Of a stretch of 6,137 bases of DNA, positions 1 to 5,911 are shown in pieces. Origin of the DNA: Desulfobacterales bacterium (GTDB lineage Bacteria > Desulfobacterota > Desulfobacteria > Desulfobacterales > C00003060); assembly GCA_030616425.1 (NCBI GenBank), contig JAUWXJ010000136.1, forward strand, positions 1 through 6,137. The letters run 5' to 3'. The translations under genes were made by a program, and so were the position numbers. A model generated the notes under the pieces. That model ran no database searches and was not told the origin of the DNA. It saw only the letters and a list, made by a program, of their open reading frames with translations. Within the stretch, counting starts at the first letter, position 1. Each line of letters begins with the position of its first letter.

Positions 1-51
1 GACCACAACATGGGCCTTCAAATATCTGGGAGAATCAGGATTACAGGTCAT
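1..51 (-). CDS. Possible start of a downstream gene, cut by the window edge
   Basis: An ATG at 51-49 opens a frame of 17 codons, reading MTCNPDSPRYLKAHVVV, that runs without a stop to the window edge. It begins 11 bases after the stop codon of the large TPR protein gene, a spacing typical of genes in one operon. Only a weak purine stretch (GAAG) precedes the ATG. The fragment is too short to recognise a family, and a chance open frame of this length is quite possible, so this is only a candidate partial gene. Confidence 0.3.
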   Translation of the reverse strand, partial: MTCNPDSPRYLKAHVVV

Positions 52-62
52 GGTCTTCAATG

Positions 63-2330
63 TCATTTACTATAAATTTCTTCAAGCAGGGCTTCAACCT
101 CGGCATACTTGGAATCATCAGGCGAAAGCTCCAAGAAACGCTTAAAATGAAAAACAGCCCGTTGGTTCTGCTTGAGATGTCTAAAATAGATGATCCCGAG
201 GTTCAAATGGGCTGAGGTAAAATCTGAATTGTAGGACAAGGCTGAGTGATAAGCTTTTGCGGCCTCAGCATAGGCTTTATTCAACATAAGGATATTTCCG
301 AGGTTATTATGAAAGGAGGAGACTCTAGGTTTAATGGTTATGGCCTTCCTGTAACTTTCTTCCGCCTCATCCAGATGGCCAACCCCCACCAGAGCGTTCC
401 CCTTATTATAATAGGCCTCTGCAAATCGAGGCCTGAGTAACAGCACCCTGTCGTATAATCGAACGGCCTGGCTGTGGTCACCTCTGGCAAGATGGATATC
501 CGCCAGATTCAAGTAAGCCTCCGCAAAATCGGGTCTCATCTCTATAGCACGCCTTAAGGATTCCTCAGCCCTTGCCAGTTGGCCCTGTGCATAATAGATC
601 TCAGAGAGTTTGAAGAGTATATCCGGAAATAAAAGGTGTGGAAACAAATGCTTGGTCGAAAGGATCTTCTCATAGGCCCTTGCGGCCTCCTCCCGTGCCC
701 CCACTTTTTCATATGCCCTTCCCAGATTGTAAAGCACGGTTGGAGACTCGGGTCTGATCCGGGAGGCCTTCCGGAAACTCTCCAGGGCCTCCTGATATCT
801 CACTTGATCGAAATAGACGTTTCCCAGGTTATTGTACGCAATATAGTGATCCTTGCCTTCGCGCCATGGTTCTGGTGGAACAGCCAGCGCCCTTTGGTAT
901 ACGGCAACAGCCTCATCCAGCTGTCCAGCCTCTCTCAGTGCCCTTCCGTAATTGATAAGGGGCCGCGACCTCTCCGGTGACTTTTGGCTCGCATCAGCCC
1001 ACAGCGTGATGGGGGTTTGCCACACCTTATTTCGCCAATAGGTTAGTCCGGAAGCAAGCAAAAGGGCGGGAAGCAACACCAATACATAAGGTTTCCATCG
1101 GCCTTTCCACTTAGGCATGCCTGCCACTACAAAGCCCAGGCCCATCAGGGCTATATATGCCCGATGTTCTGCCACAAACTCGGGGTTTGGAACTATGCTG
1201 CTGGTGGGTGCAATCGTTAGAAAAAACCACAGGATACCAAAGGAGGCGAGCCTTGACCGCCTGAAAAGCCAGAGCCCAACACCAAAAAGGGTGCACAGGA
1301 AAAGGAATGAGGCAAGGACAGGCGCTTCAAACAGGTTTTCAGCAACCACAAAGGAGTGGTCGATATTTTGACCGATCGGCAAGACCATGAGCTTGAGGTA
1401 GGTCCCAGCAATCACCTTGAGCTGTGTGAGGAAGTAGCTTGAACGTGCCACCGTCGGTGCCCATGTTGTCAAGGTCTCAATGGATTGGAGAGTGGGGGCT
1501 GGGCCGCCAAGCGTACGGACAGCAGGAATGATGAGAACCGTGGCCAAGAGCGGCAGGAGGTACAAGGTTCGTTTCTTAAGAGCTACAAAGTCGGGTTTAA
1601 GAAAAAAGTATTCGGTCATCAGGATTGCAACAGGAAGCGTGATCGATACTTCCTTGGTCAGCATGGCAAAGACTGCCAGCAAGAATGCGACAATATACCA
1701 AAACATGTGGGCTGGTGCGAAAAACCGGCCTTTTTCCCTGATGATAATCCGAGCCCTCACAAAGCCTGCAAGCGAGCCGATGTAGAAGAACGCTGCCAGT
1801 GACGTATAGCGCTGGGTCACATACGTGACAGCCTGCGTGGCCAATGGGTGAACAAGAAACAAGGCACTTCCCAAAAGCGCGGGCCAGCATACCTGATACC
1901 AAGTGTCGGGGGCCGCATGCTGGTTCCTCTTTGGAGATGCAATGCTCTGCTTGTTGTCCGGCTTACCTTCAAACGCTCGGCTTGGACCTTGCATGGCAAA
2001 TTGATGCAGCACCAGAGATAAGAAAATATAAAACAGGTAAGCTGTTCCAATGTGCACTAGAATGTTGAACACATGATAGCTGAGCACGCTTATACCAGTG
2101 AGCCAGTGATTGAATGCAAAGGAAAGCTCGGCAACTACGCGGGTTCCTCCGCCCGTGAGCGTGCATTTGTTCAGGACCTCCTCCAGGGAAAGCTTTGCAA
2201 AGACATGTTCGTCATCAAAGTGAAAGGAAGCATTAAAGGTATTGGAGTAGATCAAAAAACCCCAGACGACAAAGACCAAAAACACAGCCATATGCAATCG
2301 ACGAGCGCTTATGTATCCGTTACGTGCCAT
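63..2330 (-). CDS. Polytopic membrane protein with C-terminal TPR repeats, TMTC/PMT-like (putative GT-C glycosyltransferase)
   Basis: The 755-residue product has two halves. Residues about 14-430 hold many hydrophobic segments, the first at 14-32 after a basic N-terminus, suggesting a signal anchor. An acidic FDDE motif (38-41) follows this segment, where GT-C glycosyltransferases usually carry catalytic or metal-binding acids. Other landmarks resemble TMTC/PMT-type proteins: HPLATQAVTYVTQR (161-174), LTKE (224-227) and PTSS...AEHRAY (375-392). Residues about 456-740 form eight TPR units; the last five start at 569, 603, 637, 671 and 705, an exact 34-residue period, so this half is a protein-binding superhelix. 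Eukaryotic TMTC proteins transfer mannose to proteins, but bacterial relatives are mostly uncharacterised, so a glycosyltransferase role is inference. The ATG at 2330 is kept because it precedes the first membrane segment, although no good Shine-Dalgarno sequence is visible. It lies 166 bp after nrdG on the same strand and probably has its own promoter. Confidence 0.9.
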   Translation of the reverse strand: MARNGYISARRLHMAVFLVFVVWGFLIYSNTFNASFHFDDEHVFAKLSLEEVLNKCTLTGGGTRVVAELSFAFNHWLTGISVLSYHVFNILVHIGTAYLFYIFLSLVLHQFAMQGPSRAFEGKPDNKQSIASPKRNQHAAPDTWYQVCWPALLGSALFLVHPLATQAVTYVTQRYTSLAAFFYIGSLAGFVRARIIIREKGRFFAPAHMFWYIVAFLLAVFAMLTKEVSITLPVAILMTEYFFLKPDFVALKKRTLYLLPLLATVLIIPAVRTLGGPAPTLQSIETLTTWAPTVARSSYFLTQLKVIAGTYLKLMVLPIGQNIDHSFVVAENLFEAPVLASFLFLCTLFGVGLWLFRRSRLASFGILWFFLTIAPTSSIVPNPEFVAEHRAYIALMGLGFVVAGMPKWKGRWKPYVLVLLPALLLASGLTYWRNKVWQTPITLWADASQKSPERSRPLINYGRALREAGQLDEAVAVYQRALAVPPEPWREGKDHYIAYNNLGNVYFDQVRYQEALESFRKASRIRPESPTVLYNLGRAYEKVGAREEAARAYEKILSTKHLFPHLLFPDILFKLSEIYYAQGQLARAEESLRRAIEMRPDFAEAYLNLADIHLARGDHSQAVRLYDRVLLLRPRFAEAYYNKGNALVGVGHLDEAEESYRKAITIKPRVSSFHNNLGNILMLNKAYAEAAKAYHSALSYNSDFTSAHLNLGIIYFRHLKQNQRAVFHFKRFLELSPDDSKYAEVEALLEEIYSK

Positions 2331-2381
2331 AAGTTTGTCTACGAGCTGATCTTGTTTACTTTAGTGTCCGTCCACAAGCAA

Positions 2382-2421
2382 CCCCCTCCCGTCTCTCCGG
2401 GCCGGAGGCAAAGGGAAGGGG
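2382..2421. repeat. GC-rich imperfect inverted repeat in the leader of the TPR membrane protein gene
   Basis: On the plus strand the outer arms are CCCCCTCCC (2382-2390) and GGGAAGGGG (2413-2421), pairing with one bulge. The inner arms CTCCG (2395-2399) and CGGAG (2403-2407) pair around a 3-base loop, with a short unpaired patch of 4 and 5 bases between the two stems. No T-run follows on either strand, so it is not an ordinary Rho-independent terminator. It lies between the candidate promoter at 2448-2476 and the ATG at 2330, so it would be part of the transcript leader. It may be a regulatory or stabilising hairpin, or a dispersed palindromic repeat. Confidence 0.5.
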
Positions 2422-2447
2422 ATTTAAGGAATTTATGGGCAGGCTTC

Positions 2448-2476
2448 AGTTTAGACCGTGGTTGCCTATTGGTCAA
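2448..2476 (-). promoter_or_regulatory. Candidate sigma70-type promoter for the TPR membrane protein gene
   Basis: On the minus strand TTGACC (plus 2471-2476, five of six matches to the -35 consensus) is followed after exactly 17 bases by TAAACT (plus 2448-2453, four of six matches to the -10 consensus). The start of transcription would be near 2441, leaving a leader of about 110 bases that contains the hairpin at 2382-2421. The gap of 166 bp after nrdG makes a separate promoter reasonable. Prediction from sequence match only. Confidence 0.4.
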
Positions 2477-2496
2477 CGTTTTTGAGGTGTTAAGAG

Positions 2497-3228
2497 TTAA
2501 GAAAGGATTCGGTTGACCTCTTCCTGCATGCGCGCCAGGGCCTGGTCGGTGTGTGGCTGAACGTTCTTCAGCTCTGGATCCAGAGGATCAGCCGGATTGA
2601 AGTTTTGAAGGCTCAGGAGGGGAGCTGCCGTGAGGCTGGAAGGGGTTTCAGTCGAGAGTCCTCTGAGTTGTTCGGCCAAGCAATAGATATCGGATTCGGC
2701 GAGCATCGAGGGAGTCACTGTGCACCGAAGCACATAGGGAACCGTACCTGCCATCAGAACATCGATCGATTTCTTTATAATGCTGACCGGTACATAGACC
2801 CCCGCACACCTGGCATACACTGAGTCGTCCAGAGGCGCCTTCACGTCCATGGCCACACAGTCCACCAGATTTTCTGTGATCAGATAATGGAGTGTTTCAG
2901 GTTGGGTGCCGTTGGTATCAAGCTTTGTCTTGAAGCCGGCCTCGTGAACCCTTCTGAGCATGGCTGGCAACCCCCTGTGGATCGTGGGCTCACCACCCGT
3001 AATGCAAATCCCATCGACCCATTCTTTGAACCCATGAAGTCGATCCAGTATTGCTTCAAGAGAAAGTGTTTCAAGGGTATCGGGTCTCAGGACGAGCTGG
3101 TGGTTGTGACAATACGGGCACCTGAGGTTGCAATACGGCAGGAAAAGAACGGCACAGATCTGCCCCGGCCAGTCCAGGAGTGAGTTCTCGATAAAGCCTT
3201 TAATAGGAGGAGGTTGGTCATTGGCCAT
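2497..3228 (-). CDS. nrdG: Anaerobic ribonucleoside-triphosphate reductase activating protein (radical SAM)
   Basis: This cytosolic radical SAM enzyme would use a [4Fe-4S] cluster and S-adenosylmethionine to abstract a hydrogen from the active-site glycine of NrdD, making the glycyl radical. From the chosen start the product has 243 residues. The cluster motif CNLRCPYC gives Cys33, Cys37 and Cys40 in the CxxxCxxC spacing. GGEPT (78-82) is the SAM-binding motif of the superfamily, and KLDTNGT (102-108) and AMDVKAPL (126-133) match later strands of the barrel. The DWPG near residue 19 and the overall length resemble the NrdG2-type activases (TIGR02495-like) more than the shorter E. coli NrdG. 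A GTG at 3258 would add ten residues, but the bases before it are C-rich; the ATG at 3228 has AGAGGA nine bases upstream. It is the third gene of the nrdD-nrdH-nrdG unit, 78 bases after the redoxin gene. Confidence 0.93.
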   Translation of the reverse strand: MANDQPPPIKGFIENSLLDWPGQICAVLFLPYCNLRCPYCHNHQLVLRPDTLETLSLEAILDRLHGFKEWVDGICITGGEPTIHRGLPAMLRRVHEAGFKTKLDTNGTQPETLHYLITENLVDCVAMDVKAPLDDSVYARCAGVYVPVSIIKKSIDVLMAGTVPYVLRCTVTPSMLAESDIYCLAEQLRGLSTETPSSLTAAPLLSLQNFNPADPLDPELKNVQPHTDQALARMQEEVNRILS

Positions 3229-3237
3229 TTGGAGAGA

Positions 3238-3243
3238 TCCTCT
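3238..3243 (-). promoter_or_regulatory. Ribosome binding site that decides the nrdG start
   Basis: The minus strand reads AGAGGA here, nine bases before the ATG at 3228. The alternative in-frame GTG at 3258 is preceded by AATCCCCCAG, which cannot pair with the 16S tail. This favours the shorter protein. Confidence 0.6.
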
Positions 3244-3306
3244 CACTCGCCCTCCCACCTGGGGGATTGCTTAAACTCACTGAGTGAATCGTTACTCAAC
3301 CAATGA

Positions 3307-3558
3307 CTAATGACGGGTGATTCTTTCGGCAAGATAGTTCTTGATTGCGTCTGTATCGGCAATAGCTGACAAATCGTTTAACACCAAGATCGGAAGGCTC
3401 TTTTCAGCAATCTCCACCAACTCATGCCAGGCCAGATGTGCCAGGGCATCCGGGTTGTCGGGCCCTAGTTCTTCTACTTCAACCCCAAGTGTCTTCAAGT
3501 CAAAGTCCTTTTGGATTTCCTGACACGCACTGCAAAGACTTTTCGTAAAAAGAGTCAT
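3307..3558 (-). CDS. nrdH: Small NrdH/glutaredoxin-like thiol redoxin
   Basis: The 83-residue product has the outline of a thioredoxin-fold redoxin: a first strand MTLFTKS, a redox motif C9-S-A-C12, and SLPILVL around residues 54-60, where Pro56 fits the conserved cis-proline before the third strand. The length is typical of NrdH or a short glutaredoxin. Reversible CxxC oxidation would let it pass electrons to NrdD. Its start lies 5 bases after the nrdD stop, with GGGAGGT seven bases before the ATG and inside the end of nrdD, so the two are probably translated together. Redoxins beside nrdD are known in class III systems that do not use formate, for example Methanosarcina barkeri. The gene symbol is given by context and fold; similarity to characterised NrdH is modest, and the reductase that would recharge it is not in this window. 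Confidence 0.75.
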   Translation of the reverse strand: MTLFTKSLCSACQEIQKDFDLKTLGVEVEELGPDNPDALAHLAWHELVEIAEKSLPILVLNDLSAIADTDAIKNYLAERITRH

Positions 3559-3563
3559 AACTG

Positions 3564-5750
3564 TTACCTCCCGACCCGTCCGCCATCGCTACGCTCAGGC
3601 GTTAGCGGGCGGGTAAAATGTCCCTGGTTTCGATAGCGATCCTTAAGCTCACCCAGCTTTCCTCTGTTCCAGCTTGAAACCCTCGTGAAGTAGCCTGTAA
3701 TCCGGGTGATTCCGTCCACATCCTCACTGCCGCACCAAGGGCAGGCCTCCCGAAGCCCCCGGCTTATCTTGCCGCACCCCTTGCAAGTGGTGAATTCTGG
3801 TGAAAAGGCGATCTGATCGTTTTTTGTACGTTGAAAAGTCTTCACCACAAAATTGGCCAACGATTCTGCCGGCGGCTTGGACTCGCCAAGCCACACATGG
3901 GTTAAGGCCCCTGCCTCGATGAGGGGATGAAAGCGCCCTTCAAGTTTTACCCGCTCAACAGGGTTCATTGATGCACCCACGTTGAAAAGCGTTGAATTCG
4001 TGTAGTAAATCTCCCCAGCGCTTTGATCTCCCTTTACCACTGAGGATGATTCCTTTGGAAAATACTTCAGGTCGAGCTTTGCAAAACGGTAGGCCGTGCT
4101 TTCTGCCGGGGTTTGTTCCAGCACAAAGCGCATGTTATACTTTCGGCTGCACTGGTCAGCCAGAAGTTTCATGTAGGCAATCACTTTCAGGCCGAACTTC
4201 ATTGCCTCAGCAGACCCATGCATCTCTTCACCTGTGTGATACTGAATCAGCTCATTCATCCCTACCATGCCGATCAGATAGGTGCACCGATGCATTCTTA
4301 GATACGGTGAGCCATCCAGATTCATATTGAGGAGGCTCAGGGGCCCGGAGGACTTATGGGAAACAAGACGCGTGATAAACTCTCGTTTCTGCCGATGGGC
4401 TTTTATGGTTATCTCTATCAGTTCGCCGATCTTTGCAAAGAGCTGGGTATCGTCTCCTTTTGCCCGGTAGGCCAATCTGGGCAGATTTAAGGTCACATTC
4501 TGAAGTGCGCAATAGCGCATCTTCCATGGCTGCTTGGCATCCTCCAAGTCGGAGCGTTCCAACTTGAAGCTCAGGCGGCAGCACTCAGATATCTTTGCCG
4601 TCTCTCCCCGGTCAAAGACAAAGTAGGTATTTCCCTTGTCAGAGGCCACATCACAGATGTGGTTTAAAAAGGCCTGGTGGCCGGGCGTCTTAAAGAACTT
4701 CTCTGTGATGTGGACCAAGGGTTTGGGGAAGAAAAAGGGCCGACCTGCACCGTCACCCTTCTTATATACCTCAAAGAGCTTCCACACAAAGCGCTGGGCC
4801 TCTTTTTCGTACTCAGCGTATGTCTTGCCTGTGTAGGATCCACCGGGGCCGATGGCCGGCACATCTTCAAAGTGTTTTGGGACTTCCCAATAGAGGTTAA
4901 CATCTGTAAAGATCGCCTGGCCTCCGCGCGCCACCGCCTGCTGCGAGAATTCAAAGATCATCATCTGGGCCAGTTGCTCCACGGCCCGATCGTCGAGTCC
5001 TTCCAAATATGGGGCAAAAAAGAGATTCACCGCATCCCAGCCAATGGCACCAGCAAAGTTGCCCTGCAAGGCTGCGGCAAATTTGACCATATGGGCGAGC
5101 AGGACCTCGGCATGTTTGGCCGGTTTTGCCATAGCTAAGGAATTGGGCAGGTTAAGGCCGAATTTTTTCAGATATTCCAGAGATTGCCCCGAACAGTAAG
5201 GCCGGTCAATAAAGCCCAGATCATGGAGATGAATGTCCCCGCGCATGTGGGCATCTCCAACCTCAGGTGAAAATACGTTCAACAGGCCATATTCCTTCTT
5301 GATGCTTTCGGCCAGTGTGAGGTTGGTAGCCTCTGGTCCATGGGGAACATTGGCATTCTCCTTGTTCGGTTGCACGATCATCTGTTCTACGTCGTACAGA
5401 GGAACCCCCAGACGCGTATGCATCCTCCGGGCCTGCTCCAGCCCCCGCTCAATGAGCTTGGCGTCTACCAGTTCCCTGATCAGCGGGGCGGTCACCATGG
5501 AGATACGGGAGACCAGAATCATCTCCTCCACTTCCAAGCTAATAGCCTCGGCTGTATCCTGGTCAACAAAGGTCTCACGGACCAGGGCGTCAACGATCTT
5601 CTGGCGGTCCCAGCTGTCAAGCACCTCTTCAGATCTGCGAACAAGGGTACCCAGGGCTATGTCTGTGACTTCGCGCGTGGGTTTTTCGGTGCCTGCTCGA
5701 TCGCCAGAACCTTCATGACCAACATGAGAAAATTCCAACAGGTTACCCAT
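3564..5750 (-). CDS. nrdD: Anaerobic (class III) ribonucleoside-triphosphate reductase, glycyl radical enzyme
   Basis: This enzyme makes deoxyribonucleotides from ribonucleoside triphosphates without oxygen. An in-frame ATG at 5792 would give 742 residues, but the ATG at 5750 has GGAG nine bases upstream and is preferred, giving 728. Residue numbers here follow the 742-residue form; subtract 14 for the preferred start. Residues about 45-140 form an ATP cone for allosteric control. The barrel shows HLHDLGFIDRPYC (188-200), FTDVNLYWEVP (295-305), the cysteine pair C404-C405 in SECCRLSF, and EQTPAEST (559-566). Cys200 and one of C404/C405 are the likely redox and thiyl positions. Near the C-terminus C670, C673, C684 and C687 make the zinc site, and RITGYF places the radical glycine at 700. 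The protein ends with about 15 unusual residues encoded by an inverted repeat. It heads the nrdD-nrdH-nrdG unit, behind a promoter carrying NrdR-type boxes. Confidence 0.97.
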   Translation of the reverse strand: MGNLLEFSHVGHEGSGDRAGTEKPTREVTDIALGTLVRRSEEVLDSWDRQKIVDALVRETFVDQDTAEAISLEVEEMILVSRISMVTAPLIRELVDAKLIERGLEQARRMHTRLGVPLYDVEQMIVQPNKENANVPHGPEATNLTLAESIKKEYGLLNVFSPEVGDAHMRGDIHLHDLGFIDRPYCSGQSLEYLKKFGLNLPNSLAMAKPAKHAEVLLAHMVKFAAALQGNFAGAIGWDAVNLFFAPYLEGLDDRAVEQLAQMMIFEFSQQAVARGGQAIFTDVNLYWEVPKHFEDVPAIGPGGSYTGKTYAEYEKEAQRFVWKLFEVYKKGDGAGRPFFFPKPLVHITEKFFKTPGHQAFLNHICDVASDKGNTYFVFDRGETAKISECCRLSFKLERSDLEDAKQPWKMRYCALQNVTLNLPRLAYRAKGDDTQLFAKIGELIEITIKAHRQKREFITRLVSHKSSGPLSLLNMNLDGSPYLRMHRCTYLIGMVGMNELIQYHTGEEMHGSAEAMKFGLKVIAYMKLLADQCSRKYNMRFVLEQTPAESTAYRFAKLDLKYFPKESSSVVKGDQSAGEIYYTNSTLFNVGASMNPVERVKLEGRFHPLIEAGALTHVWLGESKPPAESLANFVVKTFQRTKNDQIAFSPEFTTCKGCGKISRGLREACPWCGSEDVDGITRITGYFTRVSSWNRGKLGELKDRYRNQGHFTRPLTPERSDGGRVGR
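3566..3572 (-). promoter_or_regulatory. Ribosome binding site of the redoxin gene, overlapping the end of nrdD
   Basis: The minus strand reads GGGAGGT, followed by seven bases and the ATG at 3558. The site covers the final two codons and the first base of the stop of nrdD, so a ribosome finishing nrdD sits on it. This suggests coupled translation of reductase and redoxin. It also lies directly beside the inverted repeat at 3574-3614, whose folding could affect access. Confidence 0.65.
3574..3614. repeat. Imperfect inverted repeat forming the 3' end of nrdD
   Basis: The arms ACCCGTCCGCCATCGC (3574-3589) and GCGTTAGCGGGCGGGT (3599-3614) match each other in 13 of 16 positions when one is reverse complemented, around a 9-base loop. 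It encodes residues 727-740 of the long NrdD numbering, a stretch beyond the usual end of the family shortly after the ELKDR motif. The composition and the TAGCG / CGCTA core recall dispersed palindromic repeats seen in many bacterial genomes. Whether it is repeated elsewhere cannot be judged from this window. Confidence 0.55.
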
Positions 5751-5759
5751 TACATCTAT

Positions 5760-5763
5760 CTCC
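5760..5763 (-). promoter_or_regulatory. Ribosome binding site that decides the nrdD start
   Basis: GGAG on the minus strand lies nine bases before the ATG at 5750. The bases before the upstream in-frame ATG at 5792 (GGCCAGCAGTC) offer no comparable site, so translation most likely begins at 5750 and 5751-5792 is leader. Confidence 0.65.
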
Positions 5764-5822
5764 AAAAGGTTTGGCCCACCCCCTCTGCTCATGACTGCTG
5801 GCCATGACGAGCGAAGGGTGAT

Positions 5823-5838
5823 AGGCGATATATTGTAG
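5823..5838. promoter_or_regulatory. NrdR box 2 (degenerate), downstream of the nrdD transcription start
   Basis: AGGCGATATATTGTAG shares the core ATATATTGT with the perfect box at 5855-5870, and the two cores are exactly 32 bp apart, leaving a 16-bp spacer. Tandem NrdR boxes about three helical turns apart are the known arrangement for cooperative NrdR binding. It would lie just downstream of the predicted transcription start near 5842. The left half is degenerate, so alone it would be unconvincing; the spacing is what supports it. Confidence 0.6.
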
Positions 5839-5848
5839 ACAAAATCTG

Positions 5849-5877
5849 TTTAAACCACAATATATTGTGCCTGTCAA
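5849..5877 (-). promoter_or_regulatory. sigma70-type promoter of the nrdD-nrdH-nrdG operon
   Basis: On the minus strand a perfect TTGACA (plus 5872-5877) is followed after 17 bases by TTTAAA (plus 5849-5854, four of six matches to TATAAT). Transcription would start near 5842, giving a leader of about 90 bases before the nrdD ATG at 5750. The whole spacer is occupied by NrdR box 1, so bound repressor would block RNA polymerase directly. A tract of eight A/T pairs (5879-5886) lies immediately upstream of the -35 and could act as an UP-like element as well as a terminator tail. Confidence 0.75.
5855..5870. promoter_or_regulatory. NrdR box 1 (perfect core palindrome) between -35 and -10
   Basis: The sequence is CCACAATATATTGTGC, in which CACAATATATTGTG (5856-5869) is a perfect 14-bp palindrome. 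It matches the NrdR operator consensus, an AT core flanked by CAC and GTG. NrdR is the ATP-cone repressor that senses dATP/ATP and represses ribonucleotide reductase operons. The site fills the 17-bp promoter spacer. No nrdR gene is in the window. Confidence 0.82.
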
Positions 5878-5878
5878 G

Positions 5879-5906
5879 AAAAAAAACAACCAATTTTGGC
5901 TTGGTT
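5879..5906 (-). terminator. Possible Rho-independent terminator just upstream of the nrdD promoter
   Basis: Read on the minus strand, AACCAA (plus 5901-5906) and TTGGTT (plus 5888-5893) form a 6-bp stem with a 7-base loop, then one G and eight Ts (plus 5879-5886). The stem has only two GC pairs, so it is weak, but the T-run is long. It lies six bases beyond the last stop codon of the antitoxin-like remnant and two bases before the -35, a position suited to insulating nrdD from upstream transcription. Confidence 0.45.
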
Positions 5907-5911
5907 CATGC

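Noticed and set aside
2461..2486. Plus-strand hairpin GTTGCC-TATT-GGTCAAC followed by GTTTTT, like a terminator.
   Set aside because: There is no plus-strand gene to terminate, the stem is bulged and short, and the region is better explained as the -35 of the minus-strand promoter.
2073..2516. 147-codon plus-strand open frame across the TPR gene start and the gap.
   Set aside because: Mostly antisense to the membrane protein gene, with low-complexity, unprotein-like sequence in the gap and no ribosome binding site; treated as a shadow frame.
3229..3306. Palindromes (TCACTGAGTGA at 3277-3287, TCCC/GGGA near 3253-3265) between the redoxin gene and nrdG.
   Set aside because: Stems are very short with no T-run; neither a terminator nor a convincing operator. 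The 78-base gap shows nothing beyond the nrdG ribosome binding site.
5233..5807. Long plus-strand frames (155-161 codons) opposite nrdD.
   Set aside because: They are antisense to a highly conserved coding region, and their serine- and arginine-rich translations are typical of shadow frames.
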